From the NCBI GenBank assembly GCA_963920575.1, contig OY986973.1, positions 18,338,062 to 18,402,061 on the forward strand: DNA of 64,000 nt, read 5' to 3'. This document shows positions 11,561-20,756 of the stretch, in pieces; position 1 is the first letter of the stretch; each line of letters begins with the position of its first letter. The notes beneath the pieces are model-generated. The model had not been told where the DNA came from. It ran no database searches and saw only the letters and a list, made by a program, of their open reading frames with translations. The position numbers and the translations under genes were made by a program. This DNA is from Narthecium ossifragum. Taxonomy: Eukaryota > Streptophyta > Magnoliopsida > Dioscoreales > Nartheciaceae.

Positions 11561-12174
11561 AGCGAGGCTCTGGCTTGCTTGAAGGAGGCCGCGGCCTGAG
11601 TAGCTAGGCTGGGGGCGTCGAGGGGCTATTGGGAACAAGGTAGGCATACTAGTTTGCCCGATAGCTTTCTCATCCGCTGGAGTTGGTGGCGAAGACGTTG
11701 CGGTTGCAGAGGATGGGTTCCGTGAGGCGCGAGGAGGTCGGTGGAGAGACCGCCGAGGACTTCGGCGACGGGATGGGTTTCGAACGACTCTGGCGACGGC
11801 AAGGGTGTGGAGGTCTCCGCGGGTGTCGTCGACGGGCTCGATAATGAGGGAGCACATGTGATCCCAAAAGGTGATGTCGACGGCATGGAGGAGAGCGGAG
11901 TGCATGAGGATCAACAAAGTGTTGTTTTCGACGACGTGGGTGTTTCTATCGCCCACTTTTTTCCAACTTTTCTCCATGTTTATCGACCAACATACTTCTC
12001 GACCAAAATTTTTCCCATGCTCTTTCCTCTGTCATAAGTGAGCCTTCTGAATATACTAGGACGTTTTAATTCTTTCGAATCGTCCATCATTACGTCAAGC
12101 TTTGGCTTTTTCTGGTCAATTGGATCATCCTTATGGTCACTGAAAATAGCCATTCTGAGAGTGCTCTCTCTCAT
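11561..12174 (-). CDS. Uncharacterised 5' ORF segments of the non-autonomous element
   Basis: The first minus-strand ORF after the candidate primer site starts at 12174 (MRESTLRMAIFSDHKDD, 64 aa) and ends at 11980. An overlapping ORF in another frame follows (from 11977), with NTLLILMHSALLHAVDITFW and then a Pro/Ser/Arg-rich tail. I do not recognise either as gag. The hydrophobic, non-repetitive stretch around 11880-11960 may be a captured host fragment. Both are hypothetical. Confidence 0.35.
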
Positions 12175-12210
12175 TTTGTCCCTTCTTCTTTGTTAAAGCT
12201 TCAACACAGG

Positions 12211-12228
12211 GTCCCACTGGGCGTGCCA
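12211..12228 (-). other. Candidate primer-binding site
   Basis: On the minus strand the sequence a few bases inside the 5' LTR reads TGGCACGCCCAGTGGGAC. It starts with TGG, the complement of a tRNA CCA end. The matching tRNA was not identified. Confidence 0.6.
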
Positions 12229-12233
12229 AAAAA

Positions 12234-13350
12234 TGTTAGAACAGAAATTTTGACCGTTGATCGGGACTGTAATCAAGGTCAAAATCTATTTCCGCATTCG
12301 AAAATCAAGACATTGTGGTTTAGTTCAACTCCTTCGAATGATCGAATCAGAAGTGTTGAAGTATACAAAGAAGTTATTTGGTTGATGATGGAGTTGATGG
12401 AAATGGAAAATGAAATGAAAAATGGAAAATGGGAAATGAAAGATGGAAAATGTGATTCTATAGTAAATCTACTCCTAGGAAATTATAGATCTACTCCTAG
12501 GAAATTAATTATGGTAGCACTATTCCTAGGAAAATATGATAATTCTACTCCTATGGAAGAGATTAGTGTAGCACTACTCCTAGAAATGAAGGACTTCAAT
12601 GCAGGAATTTAAAGGAAAGGAAAAGGCTTCATTAAGATAAAATAAGGCTATATTGATAAATAAAAGGTTACATAAAGATAAAAAGCTGGTTTGCTTTGAT
12701 GGCCAAGGCCCGTTTTCCTTCTTCCTCTTGGCTATTTATAGTTTCTAGTAACCACTTTTAAACTGTCAGAAACTGCCTTGAACTGTTTTGAACTGCATAA
12801 CTGGGCGATATCTTCAGCAATTTACGAAACTGTCATTAGGTAGAGCTTCTTATCTTCTACTGCGATTTGGTCGATGATGACCTTGGAATTTGATAAAAGT
12901 CTGAACATGAAAGTTGTAGGTCTTCGAATTATCTTTCTATCGGTCTAAAAACCAAGTCATTTGGACATCGTATGAGTAAGTTATCACCAAAATAGTCGAC
13001 ACATATCGATGTCTTATTAAAATAATCAGCCAAAATATGGCCGATAGAGAATCTGGCCGATTGGATTTGGACATTTGATTTTATTTACCAATTTGCCACT
13101 GAACACTTTGGTTGTTCGTTTGACACATTAAACGATGGAATCTGAAGATCTTGTCAACAACAAAGTTATAGATCTTTTTGTCATCTGTCCAATCGTTCAA
13201 GAATCGGTCAATTTCGATAATTGATGTAAAAGTTATGGCCAAAATACTTCAGTTGTGTCAATATTGAAGTATCTTTTGACCGATTGGCAATATTTACGAA
13301 GTTACCATTGATCTTGTTAATCGCCCAGATGGCTATATTTATATCTAACA
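12234..13350 (-). repeat. 5' LTR of the non-autonomous element
   Basis: The 1117-bp partner of 8500-9642 starts TGTTAGAACAG and ends ATATCTAACA. The two LTRs differ by scattered substitutions and a few indels, so the insertion is not very recent. Confidence 0.92.
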
Positions 13351-13355
13351 TGAAC

Positions 13356-13640
13356 ATATTGAGAAGACAACGTAATAACAGAGATCAAGCCATAATCAAG
13401 GCGCCGGACCAGAAGAATCCCACCTTTCCTCTCTGAAGCCGGAAGAAGAAATACACCAAATCAAGCCCCAATCCTCCTCTGAATTTCCAGAAAATGTTCA
13501 CTAAAAACAACAACATCCAGTAAAATAAGAAATTAAAGATTTTGATCTCGTAGGAGATGCTTGCACGTGAACAAAACTTGGGTGGATCAATACCACAACA
13601 ATTCCAGCATAAGAGCTTCATGGAACACCTGGGGAAAAGA
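13356..13640 (-). pseudogene. LINE C ORF2 start (endonuclease N-terminus)
   Basis: The minus-strand ORF includes MKLLCWNCCGIDPPK, the usual beginning of plant L1 ORF2 (M..L.WN.RG). It then decays and is cut at 13355 by the TSD of the LTR element. The expected catalytic residues lie partly here and partly at 8050-8494. Confidence 0.75.
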
Positions 13641-13762
13641 GGATCCATAGCCTCTCTCCACAGCCTCCAACATCATGGGATCCCATACCACTAGAGCATG
13701 CTCAGGATATGGTGAATGCACAGGAGTGAACCCCGGTGAGAAGCAGTTGGGGACATCCTTTG

Positions 13763-13995
13763 TCATGCCCCGAACTAGAAAATCCATCTGGATCGATGAC
13801 ATGAGTTTATCCTATAAATTCTCAGCTTAAACCATGTGCATAGCATACGATTTTCACAATAAAGACTCACGTCGTCAATCCGGATGGGTTTTATGAGTTT
13901 ATTGTGAAAATCGTATGATATACATAGGGTTTAAACTGAGAATTAAAGTATATTCACATCGTCGATTCAGATGGGTTTTCTGGGTCGAAAAGTAA
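13763..13995. repeat. Fold-back element of inverted LTR-like termini
   Basis: The two halves are inverted copies: AATTCTCAG(C/T)TTAAACC and CATACGATTTTCACAATAAA on the left recur as reverse complements on the right around a short spacer near 13870-13890. The outer part (TGTCATGCCCCGAAC, then AAAATCCATCTGGATCGA) resembles the end of the large LTR at 48740 (TGTCACGACCCGACCC, then AAAATCCATCCAGATCGA). It looks like two LTR ends in head-to-head arrangement. Confidence 0.7.
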
Positions 13996-15730
13996 CAGCC
14001 TCACTGGGGCTGAGTAAGGAAACAGGATTGGGAGAGACAATGGGAAGTGAAAAAATACCTCTATGCCCAAGAGCCTCATTCACCTCCATACGACTTAGAT
14101 GAGATTCTAGTAAATGTTGCGTTCCTACTAAGACTTGGGGTCCACCAGGAGGTTCAAACTGAGCATGGCCCAATTCAGTTTGGACACAAGCAGCCTCAAT
14201 AAGGTTAAGCTCCTCTACCTCCTCTTCAGAAAGCCCAAAGGCCTTGGGGTCATCTTCAACTTCCAATCAGGCCCGACCCATTTTAGCTTGAATGTAGGCT
14301 GCATCTATCAAATTGATTTCTTTTAAATTCACATCCACATGCCCACTATCGCATGGATAGGCATCATCATCATTTCTCGAGTGCCATATTCCAAGGCCTC
14401 AAACACCAGAATAGGCTCCAAACAGACGCCAGATAGTGCCTTTTCATTAATTTAGCTTTCAGAAGGTACCACAAAGTCTAGATCATCATCCTTAGAATTA
14501 AAGCTCCCGGATGTCTGATTAGCCCCTTCCATGCCTTCTAACGCCTTACCATCTATTCCACCAGGTTGTCGAACAACCCACATCTTCTGACCAGCAGACT
14601 GATGGCGCCCATGGTGGGCCTCACCCTGAATAGGTGGCTTGCCTTGATCTGCGCACCCATCTCTCCCACAATAACAGCGGCGGCCCCGGCTGGCCGAGAT
14701 CCAATCGCCCTGAAAAGATATCACCGGTGCTTAAGCGCTCGGCTCCTCCTCAACTAGGGGTGCCTTCATTTTCCCGTCTAGAATATGGCGAGCTCCTTGA
14801 TCTCTAATAATACGTCTGCAGTTTTTGGCAGGACCTCATTCATCGCTCGACTCCTCTTAGACGGGCACACAGACATAAGATGGCCAGTTCTTCTACAAGC
14901 ATTACAATTGGTCAGCCCTCTTACTCAAAACGTTGGAATTTTGTGGAACGGTGAGGATCTCCATACTCTGTCTCGATTCCCACGCTCAGTGGTTCATTCA
15001 AGTCAATTTCTACACAAGTCCGAGCAAAATAATATCCCATAGGTGTATCAGGTATGTCCACCTTCAGCGGGATTCTGACGTTTGTTGTAAGTTTAGCAAC
15101 TGCTTGAGTCTCATTTAGCTCAGTGGGCAACCCAGGAAATTGAACCCAAACCGCCAATCTGTCAAAGCTAGTGCGATTGGGTTGGAAGTTATGCTCCCAT
15201 CTCCTCAGGGATATAGGTCTCCCTTCAACCACCCAAAGCTCTTTGGCCATCACTCGAGAACTAAGCCACAAACACACCATCTGCTAATCCACCAACATGA
15301 AAGGGTGTAGAAGTCTTCCAAAGGACATTGACCTTCATCTTCAGAACGCCAACAGGAATTCTACGCGCCATGATCTTCCCATACACATAAAAGCGCCATC
15401 CATGGGAAAGTCTATTGAGCTCTTCCTCCTCAAAGACTAGACGCTTTCCACACATATATAGCTCTTAGACATTCCGCCTCCTTAACTCCCACAATGTTGT
15501 GGTTAACTCTAGGCAATCATATATTCATATGCACCCAAGAACGACGATTACTCTCCGGTAGGAGACAGGAGGTGCTACCTCCATTCTTGATTTCCTCCAT
15601 GGGCTTGTCAGAAGCAAGAGCATTCACCATGGAGAAGGAGAGGTCATTACATCTCTCTTCCAGGATCACCGCACCACTGGTTGGATGTAGGACCCTATTG
15701 AGCCTTGCTGTCATCGAAGTCAGCAATGCA
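13996..15730 (-). pseudogene. LINE C ORF1 (DUF4283-type RNA-binding protein), broken
   Basis: ORF1 proteins of plant L1 elements bind element RNA. The minus strand shows, in several frames, VLHPTSGAVILEERCNDLSF, LNRLSHGWRFYVYGKIMARR, KMKVNVLWKTSTPFHV and WVQFPGLPTEL, all typical of the DUF4283 region. Acidic and Gln-rich C-terminal segments follow (MEVEDDPKAFGLSEEEVEEL at 14266). No clear CCHC knuckle was found. Frameshifts occur roughly every 300-500 bp. Confidence 0.75.
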
Positions 15731-15804
15731 GGGTTATACATTACTTTATATAGATCCTGTATATGTTTTTCAAGTGTTAAAATAATCAATCTCGTTAGAG
15801 TTCT

Positions 15805-15928
15805 GATTTGGGTACATGCCACGTAGGCATGTACCCAAATCTCCACCGTTGGATTGAACTGGGCACGCATCCCGGTTCAATCCAACGGTGGAGATTCGTG
15901 TACATGGGTACATCCATGTACACGAATC
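15805..15928. repeat. Three contiguous perfect palindromes
   Basis: Palindrome 1 (15805-15841) has 16-bp arms GATTTGGGTACATGCC with a 5-base loop. Palindrome 2 (15842-15892) has 18-bp arms TCCACCGTTGGATTGAAC with a 15-base loop. Palindrome 3 (15893-15928) has 15-bp arms GATTCGTGTACATGG with a 6-base loop. They abut with no bases between them, and arms 1 and 3 are related, so the whole can also fold as one three-way structure. No ORF, LTR end or target duplication explains it. Confidence 0.9.
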
Positions 15929-16105
15929 TTTTTCCATCTTGTTAACGTGTTAATGTTTCATGTCAAGGATGACCGATCAAGGAGATGTGGCGTCATTTAA
16001 CATGCATGTCCCCCATGGGGCTTTCTTGATGTATGAAGAGATGCGCATTACATATGTAGGGGGAAGGTAGATGTTTTTGACAAATGTGACCCTAATTAGC
16101 TAAGC

Positions 16106-18621
16106 ATGATAGAATTTGGGCACGTGATGAGAGAATTAGGCCATGCGACAATGTTCATATTGTGGTATGTGAAACCTGGGGCTAGTATGGAATTTGGTAT
16201 TAGGCCTTTACTAACATATACGTATGTCCTAAATATGGCTGCCATTGCCAGCATTGCTGGTGAAGTACATGTGTATGTTGATCATTGCGTAGATGAGGCA
16301 CCTATGTTTGCTGATGAATATGTGCTAAATGATATTGGGGTTGACTCAGGCAGCAACAGTGATGATGAGGTTGTTAAGTATGATCCTTTAGTGGAAGGTG
16401 GTGATGATGAGGATGACATAGATTATAAGCCTTATCTAACAGCCAACTGTGGTGATCAAATGGGAGGACAAGATGGTGGTGATGGTGTTGGGGGATCTAC
16501 TTAGGCTGAGGGTGAGGCCGGGGGAGATCGTGAGGATGTAAATGGAGGACAAATTGATGTGGGTGTGGAGAATCATGGGGAGCGAGAAGATTCTGAGTAT
16601 TTGCCAAGTGATGAATTAGTCAGTCTGTGTGATTCCTGCCCAGTCTTCAACCCGGAAACTGACATGCAGAGCGGTGTTAAAAAGGTGCTAGGAAGTAAAC
16701 TCCCCACCGCAAAAGTCTTTAGAGCCTTTGTAAGGGAGTATACAATTTGAGGAGGGTTCGGTGTGGTGTTTGTCAGGAATGCTAAATCAAGGGTCATAGC
16801 TAATTGCAGAGGTGGTTGCCCTTGGAGGATCCATGCCGCCCATATGCAGAACCAGCAAACTTTTCAGATCAAAACATTTATTGATAAGCATACATGTTGC
16901 AAGAGTTACAGGAACAACTTTATTAACTCTACCTGGTTAGCTGAAAAATACATGGATGATTTTAGAATTGACCCTGGCATAAAGCTAGACACTTTGGTTC
17001 AAGAGGGATTTCATAGCTGACATCTCAACAGCCAGGCATATAATGTGAGAAGGAAGGCAAGGACAAAGATTCATGGTTCTTTTGCTGACCAGTATGGCAG
17101 GGTTAGATATTACTGTCATGAGATTTTAAGGAGTAATCCAGATATCACATGCATTGTGAAGGCAAACAGAGTTGATGATGGGACCCATTCTATTTTTGAG
17201 AGGGTTCAGATCTATTTCGAGGCTTGAAAAGGGGTTTTAGGGCTGGCTATAGGCCTTTAATTGGCCTAGATGGTTGTCATTTTAAAGGACCATGTCATGG
17301 GTAGCAGCTACTTGCAGCCATAGGAAGGGATGAGAATGATCAAATATTCCCTATCTGTTATGCCATAGTTGAGACTGAGTCCAGGGACTCATGGACATGG
17401 TTCTTGGAGCTTTTATTGTCTGAGATAGGCTTTGCACAGGAGAACATGTGGACCTTCATCACAGACTAGCAGAAGGTCACAGACTAGCAGAAGGTGAGCA
17501 CATGTGGTTCATTCATAAGTCATAAATGCTACAATGTAATTATTTCCTTCATCAAACTCATGTTTGTTGCATTTTTGGTTTTGTGATGATTATTGCAGGG
17601 TCTGATTCCATCCATGGAAGACCTTATGCCTGGTGGGGACCATAGGTTCTGTGTGATGCATTTGTATGCCAACTACAACAAAGTGCACAAGGGATTGATG
17701 CTGAAAATGTTAATGTGGGATGCAGCCATGGCCACCAATAAGGCCTATTTTGATGAAGTCATGGAAAGGATTAAGAACATTGACCCAGAGGCCCCTAGCT
17801 ATTTGATGAAACTACCACCTACATGGTTATGCAGCCATGCCTTCGATTTCTACCCAAAGTGTGATTTATTGGCCAATAACATGGAAGAAGCATTCGACAA
17901 ATTTATTCTTGAGCCCAGGAAGAAGCCTATCATTACCATGTTAGAGGAGATGAGAATCAAACTTATGACAATAATGAGGATTAAGAAAGAGCAAATGATA
18001 GCATTTGATGGGGACATTTGTCCCAGAATACAGAAGAAGCTGGAGGAAAGCAAGATGGCTGTTAGGACATGGATTTGCAAGTTTTCTAGATATAAGAGGT
18101 TTGATGTATCCTGGTTGACAGACCAGTTCACAGTTGATTTGAATGAGATGAGTTGTAACAGCAGGAAATGGGAATTGACTGGCATCCCATGTCCCCATGC
18201 AATTTCTTGTATTTTTCATTCTAAGGAAAGGCCAGAGGATTATGTGCATGCCTGGTGTAAGAAGGAAACATATATGCTTGCATACCATAGCAACATAAGA
18301 CCTATTAATGTGCCTAAGTTGTGGCCAAAGATTGGAATTGATAACATCAAGCCCCTATTATACAAAAAACTACCTGGTAGACCTAAAAAGTTGAGAAAAA
18401 GGGCTCCAAATGAAGGTACAAGCAATAATAAGGTGAAGAGCAGGAATACAACAGTTAGATGTACAAATTGTTGGACATGGGGTCACAACAAAAGAACATG
18501 CAAAAGACCTCTCTGCCCCAAGCCTTTTAGGCTACACTCAAAGTTTAGGTCCCAAGAAAGGGGTGGTGGGACCAGCATACCACCACCAAGAGGAGATGGG
18601 CCACAGACTGGTAGGGGATGA
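16106..18621 (+). pseudogene. MuDR-type MULE transposase, interrupted by stops
   Basis: MULE transposases cut and move Mutator-like elements. An acidic N-terminal region (16106-16500) is followed by the MuDR DNA-binding domain (KKVLGSKLPTAKVFRAFVRE, then NCRGGCPWRIHAA). The DDE core is split by stops (LIGLDGCHFKGPCHG near 17265, then WTFITD near 17465). The C-terminal part (17593-18621) has MPGGDHRFCVMHLYANY, a SWIM-type zinc finger (SCNSRKWELTGIPCPHAIS) and a CCHC knuckle (CTNCWTWGHNKRTC). An apparent GT-AG intron lies at about 17495-17599. In-frame stops occur near 16748, 17018, 17225 and 17475. No terminal inverted repeats were found by eye. Confidence 0.88.
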
Positions 18622-18779
18622 AGGCTCGTGGGACCAATGGGAAGAGGCGGGGGGGCATGTCCACCAGACAATGTGGACATCAATCTATCCAATTTATATA
18701 AGTGGAGATGACTATGAGTCTTGAGTTCTTTTGTAATTAACATGTCTTTGATTGCTATCATGTTTAATGCTTTAACCTA

Positions 18780-19203
18780 TGCAGGGTGACAACTACATGG
18801 CTGGAGCTCCACCTGGATCAAATCTGGCTGCAAGACAACCTTGGATCCCTGGAGGAAAGGCATCTTCAGATGCCAAACAAGGCAGAGGGAGAGGAGGAAC
18901 GATAGGAGGTGTGCCTGCAACACCGAAATGACGAGGGAGATCAACAGGAAGAGGCAGAGGAAGGGGATCAGGAGGACTATCACCATGATCTGGAGCAGAG
19001 GGTGGAACAACAAGAGTAGGGGATGTTACAACAGCACCCAAGGAAAGAGGGAGACCAGCAGGAAGGGGAAGGAGACCAGCAGGAAGGGGAAGGGGAGCAG
19101 TTCCAGTAGAGCATGGTTGGGTTCCAGAAGGGAGTGCTCCAATTCATGTAGATCACTTCATACCTGGTCCCAGCCAGCCCCCCTAGTCACTAAGTCAAGT
19201 TGA
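18780..19203 (+). pseudogene. Probable last exon of the MULE transposase (Gly/Arg-rich tail)
   Basis: After an AT-rich stretch ending in TATGCAG, a frame reads MAGAPPGSNLAARQPWIPGG and then Gly-Arg-rich repeats such as GRGRGG and PAGRGRRPAG. Low-complexity tails of this kind often end plant MULE transposases. A stop occurs at about 18928. The GRK-like ORF in another frame is a shadow. Assignment to the transposase is by position and composition only. Confidence 0.5.
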
Positions 19204-19223
19204 TAGCTTCATGTTTGTTGACT

Positions 19224-19241
19224 GGGGGGGGGGGGGGGGGG
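19224..19241 (+). repeat. Run of 18 G
   Basis: An uninterrupted G tract lies just downstream of the MULE tail. The length may be an assembly estimate. Confidence 0.9.
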
Positions 19242-19244
19242 AGA

Positions 19245-19940
19245 TGCCAATAATTGCTCCGTTCAAAACTCCAAGACTAGCTACTATAGCTGGGACATCA
19301 ACCAGGAATTCTTGATGCCTTAGAATATTTGTGATGAACAATGATTAATTTTAGGATTTGACTTAAGAATGTTTATGATCCAATGCTATTTTTTTGTGGA
19401 TGACAAACATGTATTTAGCTACTGAAACTGATACATGACAATCAGGTCATAGCATGTTTGTGATCTAGGGCTATTTTCTTTTGTGGATGACAAACATGTA
19501 TTTAAGTACTGAAACTGATGGATGGTACTATAAGGTATATTTTTGACTGCTCAATGAAGGGTTCTATATTGTTCCAGGGATCAAGGGCTATTTTTGACTG
19601 AAACATGTATTTTTGAATGTAACTTTGGAATGTGATAGGTTCAACAGGAATGTAATGTTGGAATGTGTAGGGTTCTACATTGTGTTATAAACATGTATTT
19701 AGAAGAAATATGGCTGACTATACAGGAATGTAATGTCGGAATGTGATTGGTTCTACATTGTTTCAACCAGAGTATGTTGTAAGCATAAACACAGCTCCAA
19801 TTCAACATCATACAACAAAGATACAGAGCTCCTGTTCAACATAGATACTGAAAGTATACATAGTTACCTGATTGCAATCACACCACAGTATCATGATTGC
19901 ATATTCAAGCTTTCTCACTCAATATATGTTCAACAAAGAT
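19245..19940 (+). other. AT-rich spacer with short local repeats, no gene seen
   Basis: Near-duplicate words recur (GTGGATGACAAACATGTATTTA at about 19395 and 19485; GGAATGTAATGT(T/C)GGAATGTG at about 19645 and 19725). It may be the 3' non-coding part of the MULE. No ORF with a domain was found. Confidence 0.5.
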
Positions 19941-19949
19941 ACAAGGAAA

Positions 19950-20756
19950 TGTGATCCTCTATCACCATATCTCTTGTTGCTAGTTGAGGAAATGTTCTTA
20001 ATACTGCTTAAGCGAAGAGGCAGTGGTCTAGCCAGTTTTCAATTGAGAAGGGACGAAAAATGCTTCTCCCACATTCTCTACGTGGACGATTGTCTTCTTG
20101 CATCAAAGGCATGTGCAATGGAAGCCAGATGATTGAAGCTTCTTATGATGCATTTTAAATCATTGTCTGGTTTGGAAATAAATGCTACCAAATCCTCTGT
20201 GAGATTTTCTCCAAGAGACCCAAAAGATAGAAGGCTGGTGATGATCTGTCGCATTCTTGGCATCTCCAAAGCAAAAGGAATTTAACGATATTTCGGAGTT
20301 CATGTTGACGGCATAAAACTACAAGCTACTGATTTTAATCCTTTGCTTGGAAAGTTTATCTTGCAGGTTTCATCTTGGCAAGGATTACAACTCTCTGAAG
20401 CAGGAAGGCTTGTACTCCTCAAATCAGTGTTACAAGGATTTCTTGTTTACCTGATTATGTCTACATGTATTCCTACTTCTGTCATCTGGTGTGTGGAAAA
20501 GGTGTGTCGCATGCTCCTATGGGGTAATCGTGGCTCCTTAGCAAGAGTAACTTGGAATACGGTATACTCTCCAATCAAAACAGAGGGTTTGGGTGTTAAA
20601 ATTTTCACTAGGTGGCAAAAATCTCTGAGGATGCGACGGACCGCAACAGTCTTGGAAGATAAAACTACGAATCTGGCTATTGTTGTCAAAAACAAATATC
20701 GATCAGTCTCATGCCTCCTTCAAAATCCTCTTGTGTAGCATCCACCCTTTGGAAAG
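19950..20756 (+). pseudogene. LINE D reverse transcriptase, C-terminal half
   Basis: Readable segments are CDPLSPYLLLLVEEM, ILYVDDCLLASKAC (the YxDD catalytic box, here YVDD), GLEINATKSSVRFSP, then YFGVHVDG, LSEAGRLVLLKSVLQ, and TSVIWCVEKVCRMLLWG. Stops occur near 20130 and 20285. The sequence is cut at 20756 by the hAT target duplication. Confidence 0.87.

Larger units (their letters stand above)
8500..13350 (-). mobile_element. Complete non-autonomous LTR retrotransposon (LARD-like)
   Basis: Two similar LTRs (8500-9642 and 12234-13350) both start TGTTAGAA and end ATATCTAACA. They are flanked by a perfect 5-bp target duplication TGAAC (8495-8499 and 13351-13355). The purine-rich tract is beside the left LTR and the candidate primer-binding site beside the right LTR, so the element reads on the minus strand. 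The 2.6-kb interior contains no gag, protease, RT or integrase motifs. It is mostly a GC-rich repeat derivative of CGATGAGCAA-like words plus a short 5' ORF. It must depend on proteins from another element. It interrupts LINE C endonuclease. Confidence 0.92.
8050..15730 (-). mobile_element. L1-type LINE C, minus strand, 3'-truncated and interrupted
   Basis: Read on the minus strand, ORF1 (about 15700-13650) is followed by the start of ORF2 endonuclease (13640-13356). A 4.85-kb LTR element (8500-13350) interrupts it with TSD TGAAC, and endonuclease resumes at 8494-8050. The reverse transcriptase half is missing because the sequence passes into a Ty3 fragment at 8049. A fold-back insertion lies in the ORF1-ORF2 region at 13763-13995. 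Many frameshifts are present. Confidence 0.82.

Noticed and set aside
18777..19041. Leu/Pro-rich minus-strand ORFs
   Set aside because: They are shadows of the Gly/Arg-rich MULE tail on the plus strand.
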